Positions 13,011 through 25,179 are shown, numbered from the stretch's first letter. The stretch is DNA of 64,000 nt from Poecilobothrus nobilitatus (GCA_947095535.1 OX352774.1:8184001-8248000), one strand, 5' to 3'. The notes: generated from the sequence alone by a model not told the origin. Made by a program: numbers and translations.

Positions 13011-13080
13011 ACGCTCTCATAATGCTCTTTTACACGCATCGAAATGTCAAAGTAGAGTTAAATGTATTAAATTGTATTAA
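13011..13080. repeat. Partial relative of the 11.9-kb element
   Basis: ACGCTCTCATAATGCTCTTT, then ACACGCATCGAAATGTCAAA and AGTTAAATGTATTAAATT, align with 11869-11935. Only the left-hand portion is evident, so this is a truncated or diverged copy. Confidence 0.5.
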
Positions 13081-13489
13081 AGTGTACATAATAAACGATG
13101 CCACGAGGGAATCATGAAAAAAGTTCTGTGTCAAGTCGACTGAAGTGTCAAATAATTGAATATACTTAAAATAAAGAGAAGCCATTTTTTTTGTAAGTAC
13201 ATTTTACAAATTACACTTTCATTGTGGACACACTTTTGTAGGCTGCGTTAAAAGACCTAAAATGATCATGAAATCCCAATTATCTACTTAATCAACTTAA
13301 GTTCTTTTTGTATGATTAACAAATATATATTTCTAAGTATTGTGCATATTAAATGGTTAAATAAATTATATAATCGGGTTGGCAAGATTTTAAATGATTA
13401 ATATTAAAAGTTTTTTAAATTGGATCAAAAAAGAAAAAAAAAACTGAATAGGTAGGTACCTACTGATAAAACAGACAATTAATCATATT

Positions 13490-15130
13490 ACTAAAACGAG
13501 AAAGAATACAGTTGCCTTTGTCAACTCTTAGATACCCGTACGAACCGTTAGTATGTTCACAGCCTGTCACTCTGCTTACAATATTATTTTTTTAATATTT
13601 TAGTATTTTAAAATAATTTGGGTGAATTTTATAATTTCTAGAACTGAATGGGTTGTACATATATTCAAACTATATGTTTATACATTCTTCAAAAGCAGAT
13701 TCTAACCTTCCACATAACGATTATCAATCCAAAACTTTTTCAAATATTCTATAGTACCATTTAATACTAAGCGATAAATGTATATTAAATTACAAAATAG
13801 TAAATATAATTTTAAATATTATATTATATTAATGCGCACGTAGTATATTTATATTGTTATAAGTATATCGCCGTGCATTGCAATATTTCTTTAAAAATAT
13901 TTCCATTCATAGAATAATTTCTTATAAGTACAATAAAATACATATATGTATGTAAGTAAATACGGCGCTATATAATATACATCTATACTCTAATCATTCA
14001 TTCATCAGTGAAATATACGATATGTAAATAAACATGTATATCAATATCATATAAATAAAAATTCTTCAAGCAACGGTTATGTTGTTTATTTATTTACATT
14101 TTTTTGTACTACGCATTATATCCTCAACAATTTCAAATTATCGAGTAAAACAAAATGCAAAAAATTCGTTAAAGAAATTTGTTAGAAAATTTGAAGAAAT
14201 CAAGTAACACTTTCGTTAATTATACAGTAACCCTATATTATTAAAAAAAGTTGTTAACAGAAATAAGAGTATAATGTTAAAGCTTTAATTTTTATGTATT
14301 ATTTCAAAAAAATTTTAACAGATGTTCAAGTTACTGGTGTTTAAAAATAGCAAATTTTCATTTTTTGACCCCCTACAGCTCCTAAACGGGGGGTAAATTT
14401 CTGAAATGACTCATACTTATTTTCAAAGATCTAACTTTTGTTAAAATTTCAAGTTTCCAACTTAAACCGTTTAGAAGATAGAAGGGTTAAAGGATTTTGC
14501 AATAATTCAGTTTCGCATAACGGTAAATTATAACACCGTATAACACAAGTATATATTTATTATATACATATTTGTAAAGCTCCTAATTGCACCTATCATT
14601 TGGAATTGAATTTATAAATATTATTATAATTTCAAATTGAAGATATACCTTATAGAACTTGTGTTATAACAATTTAAATATAGAGATTTTTGGGGGCTTT
14701 GGGGGGCTGTAGCTCCTTAACGGATGGGGCTACCGAAAAATTCATATTAACATAAAATTAATAGTTTTATGATATCTATCAGCAGTTAAAATTTCATGGC
14801 TCTATTATAAAAAAATTGTGGAGATCTAATAGTTAGTTATTTGGGAGCTACCCGAAGTTTTGGTCGGAACTCAACCAAAAAAAATAGGGAACCTACAAAT
14901 TACTCCCAGAATATTTTGTGTAAATTTCAAGATTCTAGCTTTCTTAGTTTTTGAGTTAGCGTGCTGACGGACAGACGGACTGGCGGGCATGGCTTAATCG
15001 ACTCAGAATTTGATTCTGATCCGTTCCATACCTTTGAAGGTATATCTAGCTCGCTTATTTCGAGGTGTTACAAACGGAGGAGTAATTTTATTATATTCGA
15101 TACTTATCGTACGGGTATAATGATTTTAAG
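13490..15130 (+). repeat. Dispersed repeat with ATACCCGTA ends, joined to family G sequence
   Basis: The left boundary carries ACGAGAAAGAATACAG...GTCAACTCTTAGATACCCGT (near 13496-13542). The right boundary has CGTACGGGTATAA near 15108-15121, so ATACCCGTACG and CGTACGGGTAT form subterminal inverted repeats. The left and right modules recur at 19715-20400, including ATGGCTTAATCGACTCAGAA and TATATCTAGCTCG. The interior 14160-14400 belongs to family G, and GGGGGGCTGTAGCTCCTTAA (14703-14722) also recurs in family G copies. No coding capacity remains. It is likely a decayed non-autonomous transposon; the superfamily is undecided. Confidence 0.55.
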
Positions 15131-15149
15131 AAAAACCATTAACTATGTA

Positions 15150-16750
15150 TCATTGTAAACAAAAATTAAATTTCTGAAGAAAAAATTCAGAAGATTTTTT
15201 AAGTATTATACTAAAAGATAATAAATAAAAGGTAGAATGTAAAAAAAATACTTTTTTAAGTTAGATAAGGAGTAAATGCAAATAATATAGTTAACTATAG
15301 GTCTTTTCAAACCAACGAAACTCTCATTTCGGTATAAATACATACATACGTACTTATTCGTAGTGCATATTTTACGCTAAACATCAAATTAAATATCAAA
15401 TCCTTTTGAGTTTTTAACGTAAACGTTTTTCTTATTACTTTTTTTTTTATAATGTAAAACTAACATCTTAAATGTCCTTTCACAATATACATAACAAAGG
15501 AACTGGAATTAATAAATTAAGATACGTTTCATTAGACATTTAATTTGCATAATTTCTTAAATTTAATCCTTTCTAAATTAAAAATTAAAAGATATGTGTA
15601 GATTTCACCTGTTTCATTGTCCGTATAACAGGATTGAAGATGCTGATAATTAATATAATTTTATTAAATTGTATACCTATACATATACATATATGTACAT
15701 ATGTACATACATAATTATATTTTTTTCTTTTTAAATTACAAAACTTAAATGTGAACAAATGCCTAGGTATACCTTAAATAAATATGATTTTAAATTCTCT
15801 TCAATAATAAATAAATAATTTTTATATTTTACAGTACAAATTTTTTTTTAATTATACTTAAGTATATTCGGTCCAGAACTTGCATTTAGAACTTATAATA
15901 TAAAATAAAAAAAAAAAAAATCTTCCTAAAATAAACAAGCAAGCAAAAATAAAAACAAAAAAAGAATATATATATATAAGTATATATAAATAAATAAAAC
16001 AGGCTCTAAATTTATATAAAATTTATATAAAATATAATATTGTATTTAAAATATAACTCTACATACTTATATATGTTTGTATGTAACATATAAACATTAA
16101 ACTAAAAAAATAAAATATATAAAGGTTTCAAAATAAAAAAATAAATAAATAAATAAATAAGAAAACAACCGTAACAAAGTGGACTCAATTTTTTTACATA
16201 TACATATATATTATATACAAAATATAACAGCGTTTTTTATTAAATTTAACAGTAACTCATTAAAAAGTACATTTATTCATAAAATAATTTTTGTTTTTGT
16301 TTTTTTTTCTTTTTGCGTTGTCTAATTTCTTAAGACTGATTTCATAAAAAATCAAATAAACTTAACAAAAAAAAAAAAAAAATTATTAAAACAAAATATA
16401 AGGTAATATTTGACCAAAAATTCAGGGAAACAAAAAAATAAATATACCTAATTATTTATTTTCTGTAAAAAAAAAAAAAATATATATAAAAAAAATAATA
16501 TTAAAAAAAAAACAAAATCCTACATTTAAGTAAAATTAAATTCAAAACAATTAAAAAAGTAAAATTAGAAATTGAAAAAATTCTTTTAAAAAAAAACTTT
16601 TTAAAAATGGAAATTTATATGATTTATTTATCATTTAAATTTCCTTTAAAATTAACCAGCATAAATACAAATATATTATAAAAAAAAAAAGAAAAAAAAA
16701 AAGACAAATATATTGCAGTATCTAATATAAAATTAAAAAAATTTTAACAA
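15150..16750. other. A-rich region upstream of the coding exon, possible 5' leader
   Basis: Extremely A-rich, with repeated poly(A) tracts between 15900 and 16750 and CATA microsatellite sequence near 15675-15712. The last several hundred bases before the start codon could be 5' untranslated leader, but no transcription start can be fixed by eye. TATA-like words are too frequent in this composition to be informative. Confidence 0.4.
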
Positions 16751-17820
16751 ATGAATAATCCATCAACATCAGATTATTATGGCAGTGTTGAAAAAAACAC
16801 AACGCCAACTGCAATACCATCAGCAACTGATACTGAACAAAATAAAATGGAATCTGATGATTCTGATGATAACAACAACAACAACAACAACGATAATAAT
16901 GTCAATTTAATAAATAAATCAAATTATATTAGTTGTGATAATATTACATCACCTGCATCATCTGCTGATATATTAGATTTAAATAGCGGTCCATTAAATC
17001 CTAATAGTGTAATATCAGTAGTAACAGATCAATCGAATATAGCAGGAGATGATACAGCTAGTATAGCTAGTAATGAAAATTATCAAGAAATTGGTACAAT
17101 TATAAAACCAAAACATCAACAACAACAACAACAACAACAACGATATCATTTACATCATCATAGCCTAGAACAACGGCTACAACAACGGCAACAACATTAT
17201 TCAGCACAACAACAACAGCAACCATCATGTTCACAACATATGTATAGTACAATTCCACCAACTGGTTATTCATTAAATCATCCATATAATCATCATCTTC
17301 ATCAACATCATCATCATCAATCTAATCGTAACAGTAGTCATCTTAGTTATAATCAACAACAACATCAAAATCAATATAATTTACCACAAAATTATCCTTC
17401 ATTGGATCCACCTACTCTATTACAACATCAACATAATGAATCGTCACCACAACAATATTTTAAACAAGAGCCAATATTTCGACCACCTCCAACATCTGCT
17501 TATTATCAAAATTATTATACACCACCAACAAAACCGCCCAATATTGATTATGCATCAATGTATGGACATCATCCACAAAATATACCACATCCACCATCTA
17601 GTCATATGTTTTGGTATTCTCAACAACATAGGCATAATCATCAGAGCGGTTTTGGTTCTCCACCAGTTCATCATTCTACAGGACATCATCATTCTCATCA
17701 TTTACATCCGCAACATTCTCAATATTTATCGCCCAATGCAACAGCAACTGGTGTTAATTCTCATTTTGGTGGTCATCCGCAACATGAACAAATGATGAAT
17801 GTATTGCAGTTTTCAAACAG
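16751..17820 (+). CDS. First coding exon of an Asn/Gln/His-rich regulator-like protein (partial)
   Basis: Encodes 356 complete residues plus two bases of the next codon. The start is the first ATG of the open frame, in context AACAAATG, close to the insect consensus. From the N-terminus: a Ser/Thr/Asp-rich segment (residues 1-40), a poly-Asn tract (41-50), a Ser/Asn/Asp region (51-115), eight Gln from 123, His/Gln-rich blocks (132-210), YFKQEP (236-241), which resembles a sumoylation-type site common in transcription factors, then a Pro/Tyr/His-rich region to 345. There is no signal peptide, membrane segment or folded domain, so any DNA-binding domain must lie in a later exon outside this window or unseen in it. 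Disorder and composition fit a developmental transcription factor or cofactor; I could not assign the gene. If unspliced, the frame would add nine codons and stop at 17846-17848. Confidence 0.85.
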
Positions 17821-17826
17821 GTATTG
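17819..17826 (+). promoter_or_regulatory. 5' splice site of the coding exon
   Basis: The exon ends AACAG and the intron begins GTATTG. Splicing here interrupts a codon after its second base. The residues encoded beyond it (YCVIFVVR then stop) are hydrophobic and unlike the hydrophilic exon, which supports an exon end here rather than a true C-terminus. Confidence 0.7.
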
Positions 17827-17879
17827 TGTAATATTTGTAGTAAGATAAATATTGCTTTTCTGTTCAATATTTATCTCTT

Positions 17880-19420
17880 TGTATTTTAAGAAACTTTAAA
17901 TATTTCCTTTCTTGCCAAAATTTAATACAAAAAATATAAATAAATTTTTAAATTAAGTTTTAAATTTTTTTTTAGATGTTTTTAAATTTTAGGTATCAAT
18001 TTTATTTTTCTTCCTGTTACCGTTTTTAAGGGTAATTTCACTCCATCACTGAGAATAGTAGTCAGATGATTTCTTCTTGATGGCTGCTACCACTTTTATG
18101 TCGATAGACACACAAAGTTAATACACTCTTTTTTAGTTGACAATCACTTTGTGTCCCGTGTTTTGAACCACAGTTATCTACTGGAGTATGGCATTATCTA
18201 AGCTTTCAAAGATCTTACAAAGGAAGATATTTAAATTTTTCTACTCCAATACAATATCAAAAACAATAGTTTCAAGCAACCTTAAGGGTGGCCCCTTATA
18301 TCAAAGTTTAAAATAATTAATGTTTTTACTTTCCTTCTCTGTACTATTATAGGTGCCTAGAGAAGTGAAGAAGCAACATATTAATAACTAAAAAAAAATA
18401 TATAAATGTACCTAAACAAAGGTAACAATTACCAAATAAGTTTCCCGGGTGTCAAAAAGCAAAATTGACAATAAGTTGTCTGAAAACATTAAAGTGTTTT
18501 TGTTTTTTTCTTTTATTGAAGTTGTACTTTAATCATGTTTAATTACCTATTATTGCATTTGATACCAAAAGCTATTTTAATTGGTCTACTGATTTCGTAA
18601 TTTTATATACATCGTTAAATTATACCATAAACTAGACGAACAAAAAAACAAAGCCAAAAATTTAATTAATTAACATAATTATTACATTAAAAACTTAAAA
18701 AAATATACAGAGAAAATTTTTGGCATTATTATTATAATAAAAATATTAAAAAAGCAAACAAAATAAAATTTTATTAATTAAATTTATTATTCATTTAATA
18801 GCATAATCAAAATTTTTTAATATTTCAATGTTATTCGTTAACGAAATGAAGTCTAGTTAAACTTCAATATTGCACTTTGTCCAACTTTGCTATCATAAAC
18901 GTAACATATAGGATAATGGATAAGCAAAGAATAAGTCGAAATTGTGATAACGGGAAACTTTTGACTATCCGATATCTGTCAATGTTTATACGTTTTAATT
19001 TAATTGCAGATTGTATAAGATTTTTTTTATTCAGGTTCTTGCAACTGCCATGCGTGAAGTATTATTTGATTTTTTTATTTTAGAGAGTATTATATACTTC
19101 CTTTCAAATGTTTGCTATAATGTTTATGCATACTTAAAAGATTGTTTTTTTATCTATCCACGCAAGATGATATTTTGAATAGCTCATGTAGAGAATTAAT
19201 AACTAAAGAATGAAACATTTTCTGTTTATCTTAGAAAGCCTGTGATAGATTTCATCTATTCATCCATCTAATTACCATAACATGACTATTCCATCCATAC
19301 ATCTTATCTGAATACCATAACATATGACTATTTGAAAACTAAATATTGCAAACATAAATGCATGGCAGATTAAAGTCTTTATAAACTTTTTCTTCATTTT
19401 AACATTTAAGATAATTCAGT
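17880..19420. other. Intronic stretch without recognised features
   Basis: About 18000-18420 is somewhat less A+T-rich than average but shows no repeat or coding match that I recognise. The open frame at 18877-19083 has no recognisable motif. Confidence 0.45.
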
Positions 19421-19575
19421 TTATTCTTCTTTAGCTGCGTATTCACTATACTGGATCTTTGCAATCACATTTCTGAAACTCTCTCTATCCTGTGCTGAAT
19501 GGATTAGTTCTTCCACCGTTTGGAGGCTCACCCGCTCATTGCCTCACGTTTTTCAGCCACGACATTTTAGTTTAT
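19421..19575 (-). pseudogene. Non-LTR retrotransposon C-terminal fragment
   Basis: The reverse strand encodes WLKNVRQ, then a stop in place of a usual Trp, then after a frameshift VSLQTVEELIHSAQDRESFR and NVIAKI, ending at a TAA at 19421. This pattern (WLxNVRxW...ELxxxAQDRxxFRxxIAxI) is familiar from the extreme C-terminus of endonuclease/reverse-transcriptase polyproteins in insects. The fragment is short and broken by at least one stop and one frameshift. The clade is uncertain and differs from the Cys-tail families elsewhere in the window. Confidence 0.6.
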
Positions 19576-19714
19576 TAAGAAAGATTAAATGTAGCTGAAT
19601 TTTGAAATATCCTATGCTACCTATTTGGCTACTAAAATTGAATTTTATTTTAGTGCAAATTTCAGAATGGAACTAGTTTGCAATGGCACTATACTGGAAC
19701 TAACAACAATATTT

Positions 19715-20400
19715 AAAACGAGGAAAAGTGCAGTAAAGTAGAATATGTCAACTCTGGGATACCCGTATGAACGTAATATATCCTGTTTCTATATAACTTG
19801 ATCATCTTTTAAACAATTTCAGATGTTCTAGTACCGACGTTATAACTATCGAGATATATTTATGTAAATTGTGGAGTTGTATGATAGCTACCAAAATCTA
19901 TTGCACCAGCACAACCAAATTTTACAAAAATTGTTGCCATAAAACTTGATCTTCATTTGCAAGATTGCAGACGCCTAGCTTTAAAGAGAAGTTGTATGGC
20001 AGCTACCCGAAGTTGTCGCCCCATCACAACCAAATTTTACAGGTGTTGTTGCAGACCAACTCGACACGATTTTGCATAATTTGAGACAGCTAGCTCCAAT
20101 AGATACTGAGTTATATCCATATAAAAAAAGAAGTTGTATGGCAGCTACTTCAACCCGGCGGCCAAAAAAGTTGGATTTAAATAGCAAAACTAACAATTTT
20201 GCAAAAGTGACGTAAAAAAATGTTTAGCCTCGTAGTTCCTTTATTTTTTGAGTTATCGTGCGAACGAACGTACATGGCTTAATCGACTCAGAATTCATAC
20301 CTTTGACACTATATCTAGCTCGACTCCTCTAAGGTGTCACAAACGTAATGGCAAATTTATTATACCCTTGAACATAGTTCATACCGATATAAATAAAAAA
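19715..20400 (+). repeat. Dispersed repeat with ATACCCGTA ends, second copy
   Basis: The left end ACGAGGAAAAGTGCAG...GTCAACTCTGGGATACCCGT matches 13496-13542. The right end ATGGCTTAATCGACTCAGAA...TATATCTAGCTCG...GGTGTCACAAACG matches 14990-15080. GATACCCGTATGAAC on the left opposes GTTCATACCGATAT on the right as a near-perfect subterminal inverted repeat. Inside, the phrase AGTTGTATGGCAGCTAC occurs at about 19990 and 20133, with a variant at 19875, a partial internal triplication. No protein is encoded. Confidence 0.6.
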
Positions 20401-21365
20401 ATTTTTGTTAAAATTTAAATTTTCCTAAGAATGGTGGAAGAATAAGAATTTAAACCAATATTTTCGGAAAATATTTTTCAAAAAATGAAAACAAAAACAA
20501 ACAAATTATTTGATTGATTGCTTTTGCTAGGATTCGTATCTTATTGCTGTATACAAGTATATTGGATGATTTTAATGAGTATGTTGGATTTCATTTCATA
20601 TCTTGTTTTATTATTTATAATAACCGTTGCACTATAATTTGTTTTTTTTTTGTTTAATTTAAACTAAACTAATAAGGAACGAAAAAAAAAAAAACATTTT
20701 GTTATCTTTCATTTTTCTTATCTTTAAATATTCATCTCTTGTTATTTTAAATCTTTTCAATTTTGATTCAAAATTTTTCTAAGGAAATTTTCAAAAACAA
20801 AATATTGTAACTTTAAGATACAAATTTAAAAAAAAGAATATAAAATTTTATTTTGATTTTCGATTTTTTAATGACTTGATATTATGTTGACATTAAATTT
20901 ATCATGAATATTTATTTTTTAACCAAAATAAATCAGTCAAAAGGCAATCACATATAAGTGTATATGTTTATGGTAAGAAAATATTTTTTTATTGTTTGTT
21001 TTATTCATGATAACCATTTAAATCTACCATTTAACTTTTTTTTCCTTTGTATAAATTTTAAAACCATTAGTTTTGTTTGTTTTTTCTTGTGTTGCAAAAA
21101 TGATAACTTTTACCTTTGTTAAGCTTTTTAGTATATAATTCGGTTTTCTTTATACATAAAGGTTTTTATTTTGCACTGTTGTTGTAAAAAGTTGGCTAAG
21201 AATTATTTTACACTCTTACCTTTCAATAAAATCTGAAAGATATTTTCTGGCCTATATATTTTGGAGAGATGTTGTTTTTATTAATTTTTTTTTTTTGTTG
21301 TTCTTTAAGATTCTTTTCTACCAAAAATTCTGCCATTCTACTACCAAAGTGCAATTTTATAAAGA
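20400..21365. other. Intronic stretch without recognised features
   Basis: A+T-rich sequence with poly(A)/poly(T) runs (for example 20640-20652 and 20679-20696). No gene, RNA or mobile element end was recognised. Confidence 0.5.
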
Positions 21366-21381
21366 ATGTAACACTGTTTGC

Positions 21382-21441
21382 GTTCCTTTTACATAAAAGG
21401 ATTAGTTGAGAGTAGTTGGCAGAAGTTGACAAATGGAATGC
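21382..21441. mobile_element. Very short inverted-repeat element, copy 1
   Basis: GCGTTCCTTTTACAT opens the segment and TGACAAATGGAATGC closes it. These ends are imperfect inverted repeats around a core that includes GAGAGTAGTTGG. The same arrangement recurs at 43968-44028. At about 60 bp it is too small to encode anything. It may be a minimal MITE or the footprint of a larger element. Confidence 0.45.
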
Positions 21442-21744
21442 TAGCTTAACATAATCTTATTTACTCCTATATATAAAAGGAACACATGAACTAATTATAA
21501 TTTTTAATACATATTTCATTTTACAGTCTATGAACAAATTTTAATTCTGGAAGAACTTCTCTGAACTGAAGTGAGAAACCTCAAACAGGGAAAAACTATG
21601 CTTCATGAAAGGTATAGATTGGTCGACAAAACGCTGTAAATGACGAACAAAAAAATGAAATAACAGCAGTTGGAATCCCCCACTTCCATTCGAAAGTAAA
21701 TTTAAATTCTTTAAATTTAAATTCTTTGCTGTTAAAAAAAAGTG

Positions 21745-21800
21745 TGTGTAGAAACGACCGTGATCACGGGAGAGCTTGGGTCGACAGGGGACGTGCGGTC
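21745..21800. other. G+C-rich island with a perfect 12-bp palindrome
   Basis: CCGTGATCACGG (21758-21769) is a perfect palindrome in an otherwise A+T-rich context. It is followed by a G-rich segment with GGGTCGACAGGGGACGTGCG. No coding or RNA match was recognised. It could be a protein-binding site or part of an unrecognised mobile element. Confidence 0.4.
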
Positions 21801-21811
21801 ATTTTTTTTAT

Positions 21812-22054
21812 AGGATTAGTTCATTTTATTGGACAGTCAGTTAACAATTAAAATTAAAGGTCATTTCATAATATACTAAGACCCAAAAACATTAAGGATT
21901 AGTTCATTTTTGTTTTTGGAGGTTGGTCCTTGGGTGTTAATTCGTAGCGCCATTGACATTTTTCCAACCTTAAAAATAATATAAACATGGCTTTTATCAT
22001 TCTGAGTATCAAACAATGTAATATACATTTCTGTATTGAAAATTTTCCTATTTG

Positions 22055-22085
<31 letters not shown>

Positions 22086-23645
22086 ATAATCTATCTATTG
22101 AAAAGACGATAGGTATAGCAAAAACATAAATATAATAATATCAATATTTAAAACAATGTATTCATATAAATATTATTTTAATAGTATATTAATATTTTTT
22201 TTATAACTTATTTAAAAATAATTAAAACAAATAATTATGTAAGTTTTATCAGTAACCCTTAAGTGGTAATATATGTAATGTAAGTAATAAAGATTAAGTG
22301 TAAAATATTAATATTTGATTTTAATTTATATTTATATACCTATAATAAATATTGTTTCATTGATAAAAACATATACTAAAAATGAAAATTGTGTTTTTAT
22401 TTTGTTTTTTATGACATATATACCTAATAGTATTTAGTTAATATCAAAAAGCCGGTAACTAAAAAATTACAGTATAAATAAATACATTAAGTAGTTACAT
22501 CATAATAAAATATAAATACATTTAATAAATAATTAATAAATAATTAACGATTGCACTGATATAAATCCGTATTTATATGTTACATATATATTATATATAT
22601 AAAACCAAGATGAGGTCCAACCTTTAACGCTATGATTGTAAATTTATATTGACAGATATTTCATTTATTACAAAACTTAATTTTAATAAGATCCATATTT
22701 CCATACGCATCTTCGTTAATCTGATTTTCTTACTTAACTCAAACTGCTGTTTATTTCTACTCGACTCTTCAACAATTAAATTCATTTTTATATGTATGTA
22801 TGTATGTGTATTTCAAAATAAATTTTAAAGCGAGAAGTATATAAAATAAACGCGGGAACGAAAATAATTATTTTTGTTATTATTTCTTTTTTTTTCTGTA
22901 AATACAGAAAATAACCCTCATAACCTCATGAATGACAAAATGACCCTTATAAAAAAATTTTACCATAAAATTAGTTTATAGGAAAGAGGAATAAAACATA
23001 AGTAAAAACAGGATACGAGAAGAACCATATAGAAATAGGAATAGGGATAGGGATTTCATTATCTAACATAAAAATTTAATCTTTTTGAATTTGAATAATT
23101 AGATTTAAATCTGTATAATTGTTGTTCATCAATAATCCATAACAATTGGCTTCCTTTTCTAACACGTTCCATATACATATATTCAAAATTTAACAAATTA
23201 TTTTGCTCAATTGTATTTTATTATATTTTTCAAAAAACTAACACTTATTTTTAACATATACAATTTTAACAATTTTATTAAATTATTGAATTATAATAAT
23301 GTTTGTTAACAATTATTCAAATCACTCTATTGTTGGAATAAAAATTTACTTATAATGACTTGTTACAAATCTGATTTATTAAAACGTGTTTTTAAATATA
23401 ATACAGATAACAGTAATAATAATTAATCATAAACTAAAATAGGATTACCAAACTTATATTTGGAAAAAAAGTACAATGCCCTTTTCCGGAATATACCTAC
23501 ATAAAATAATATATATTCAATTTAAAAATATAAATAAATTTTTAATACCGTTTATTTATAATACAAAATCAGCTCTTTTTTAGGGTTAAATATTTTATAA
23601 AATAATTTATTAGGCTAAATTTTTATATAACACAATTGGCGACGA
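21812..23645. other. Intronic stretch with minor direct repeats
   Basis: GGATTAGTTCATTTT occurs at about 21813 and again at about 21897. A poly(T) run lies near 22057-22078 and a TATG microsatellite near 22794-22809. No gene is recognised. Confidence 0.45.
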
Positions 23646-23669
23646 GAAATAACTCCCATGAAAAAAAGT

Positions 23670-23820
23670 CAGAAGGCTTACACTAAAATATTTTGGATTT
23701 TATCCCTTCTTTCAGAAGGCTTATCCGACATATTTTGGCCTTTGATTTTAATCCTCTTTTCCAGAAGGCTTACAAAAAATATTATGAATTTTGAATTTTA
23801 TTTCCTCTTTCAAAAGGTAA
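23670..23820 (+). repeat. Three-copy tandem repeat, ~50-bp period
   Basis: AGAAGGCTTA occurs at about 23670, 23717 and 23764. Each copy is followed by an ATATTTTGG-like word and a pyrimidine-rich CCTCTTTC-like end, and a decayed fourth start (AAAAGGTAAACC) follows. The period is about 47 bp. The open frame spanning it is a by-product of a period near a multiple of three. The array lies directly left of the 24-kb palindrome array. Confidence 0.7.
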
Positions 23821-23975
23821 ACCTACTTTGGTCAGTTTGGTAATCCTACTTTAGTGAAATGTGCATTGCTATGTAAAAAATATATTAAATTAAAATACTG
23901 TTCTTTCTATAAAATTTTAATATTTTCTTGTTTTAAGTATGTATATTGAAAAAAAAGACATTATATGATATAAAT

Positions 23976-24147
23976 GAGAAATAATACCCCAGAGTCTTAT
24001 TTCTCAGTTAATAATAAGGCCACCGGGGTATTATGTCACATTAACTGAGAAATAAGGCCCCGGGGTATTATTTCTCTGTAAATATGAAATAAAGCCCCCG
24101 GGGTCTTATTTCTCTTTAATTGTGAAATAAGGTCCCCAGGGAATTAC
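23976..24147. repeat. Tandem array of ~30-bp GC-centred palindromes
   Basis: Five consecutive units repeat at 35-38 bp spacing (starting near 23976, 24011, 24047, 24086 and 24124). The best unit, 24047-24076, reads GAGAAATAAGGCCCC then GGGGTATTATTTCTC, a 30-bp palindrome with two mismatched positions. Units 1 and 4 are similar; units 2 and 5 are decayed on one side. Adjacent units also pair with each other: 23976-24013 and the segment ending near 24076 form arms of about 37 bp with few mismatches. Flanks are A+T-rich. No coding or known mobile signature is present. Confidence 0.85.
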
Positions 24148-24975
24148 TGCGCAGGGCCTTAATGTATGGCGCCGAATAAAGTTTTAAAAAATTTGACGAG
24201 AAAATAACTGTTATTTTTCAGAATACATTAAAATGCAGCTACTGAGAAAATGAACAGAATTATGCTAAAATACATTTAGGTTGACAAGATTCATACGCGA
24301 GTAATTGTGTGTTAATAATATAAACTCAAGGATGAAAGCACTTTTTATTTATTATCAGAACATTCTAAATAAAAATCTACTGTCTATATTCTAGAATATC
24401 AGTTGTAAGTTATTGTTCAGCTTTCAATTTTCATTCCTGAATTTTACACAACCAAAACTTATTTATACTTACATACATATGTACATTCATGATTGTGTGT
24501 ATGACAAATTCACATATATAAAAATTATTATTATTACGCAAATATTTTAATAAATAGAAGTTTAAAAAAAAATTATTAGATATTAGATACATATTTCATT
24601 AAATGTATGTATATATATAATTAATAATTCGTTTTTTTTTTGTTTCAGGTAAATGTTTTTTTTTTTTATTGCAAAACTTTTGTAAGTATGTATTAAAATA
24701 TTATTAAACTATATTCAAAATAAATAAATCTATAATTTCCTCATTGAAGGAAAACTTTGTTTGAATCAGTTGTTTAAGTTCCACATTAAGTTCCAGAATA
24801 GTTTAAGTTTAAATTTTTTTTTTTTAATTTTTAAATATTTTTATTGAGTGGGTTTGTTTTAAGCTTCCGCAAAGGGGTGATTAAGATGACGTCATTTCAA
24901 ATAAAAGTCAGATTCAAAATCAGGATTATCGATTTTTTTAGAATACAATATGTTTCCCGTATTCTGTCCTAGAGG

Positions 24976-25179
24976 AAAAAAGCTGCTAACCTAAGGGTAG
25001 CCTAAAACTCTTAGTATATCTAACAGCCTTTTTATTTATATTTTTATAAGTTATAAAGTAAAGTTTTTAAAATAAATTTAAGTATGAATAATTTAATTTT
25101 ATTTTTATAAGGTATTTGAACTAAAAATGCTGTTAAACATACTACAAGTTTTGGACTACCCCTAGGTTAGTGGCTTTTT
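24976..25179. mobile_element. Nested inverted-repeat element inside the 24.9-kb element
   Basis: GCTGCTAACCTAAGGGTAGC followed by CTAAAACTCTTAGTAT (24982-25017) is matched on the opposite strand by GCCACTAACCTAGGGGTAGT followed by CCAAAACTTGTAGTAT (25140-25175). The arms are about 36-40 bp with a roughly 120-bp A+T-rich centre. It is probably a separate small element inserted in, or duplicated with, the outer one. Confidence 0.65.

Noticed and set aside
15900..16750. Specific promoter or TATA box for the coding exon
   Set aside because: TATA-like words are ubiquitous in this composition, and no combination with an initiator or downstream element is distinctive.
17100..17285. Reverse frame and +2 frame open readings inside the coding exon
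   Set aside because: Poly-Val and Ile/His-rich shadow frames produced by CAA/CAT repeats in the true frame.
23976..24147. CRISPR-like array
   Set aside because: Repeats are palindromic and nearly contiguous with no unique spacers, no cas genes are present, and the host is eukaryotic.
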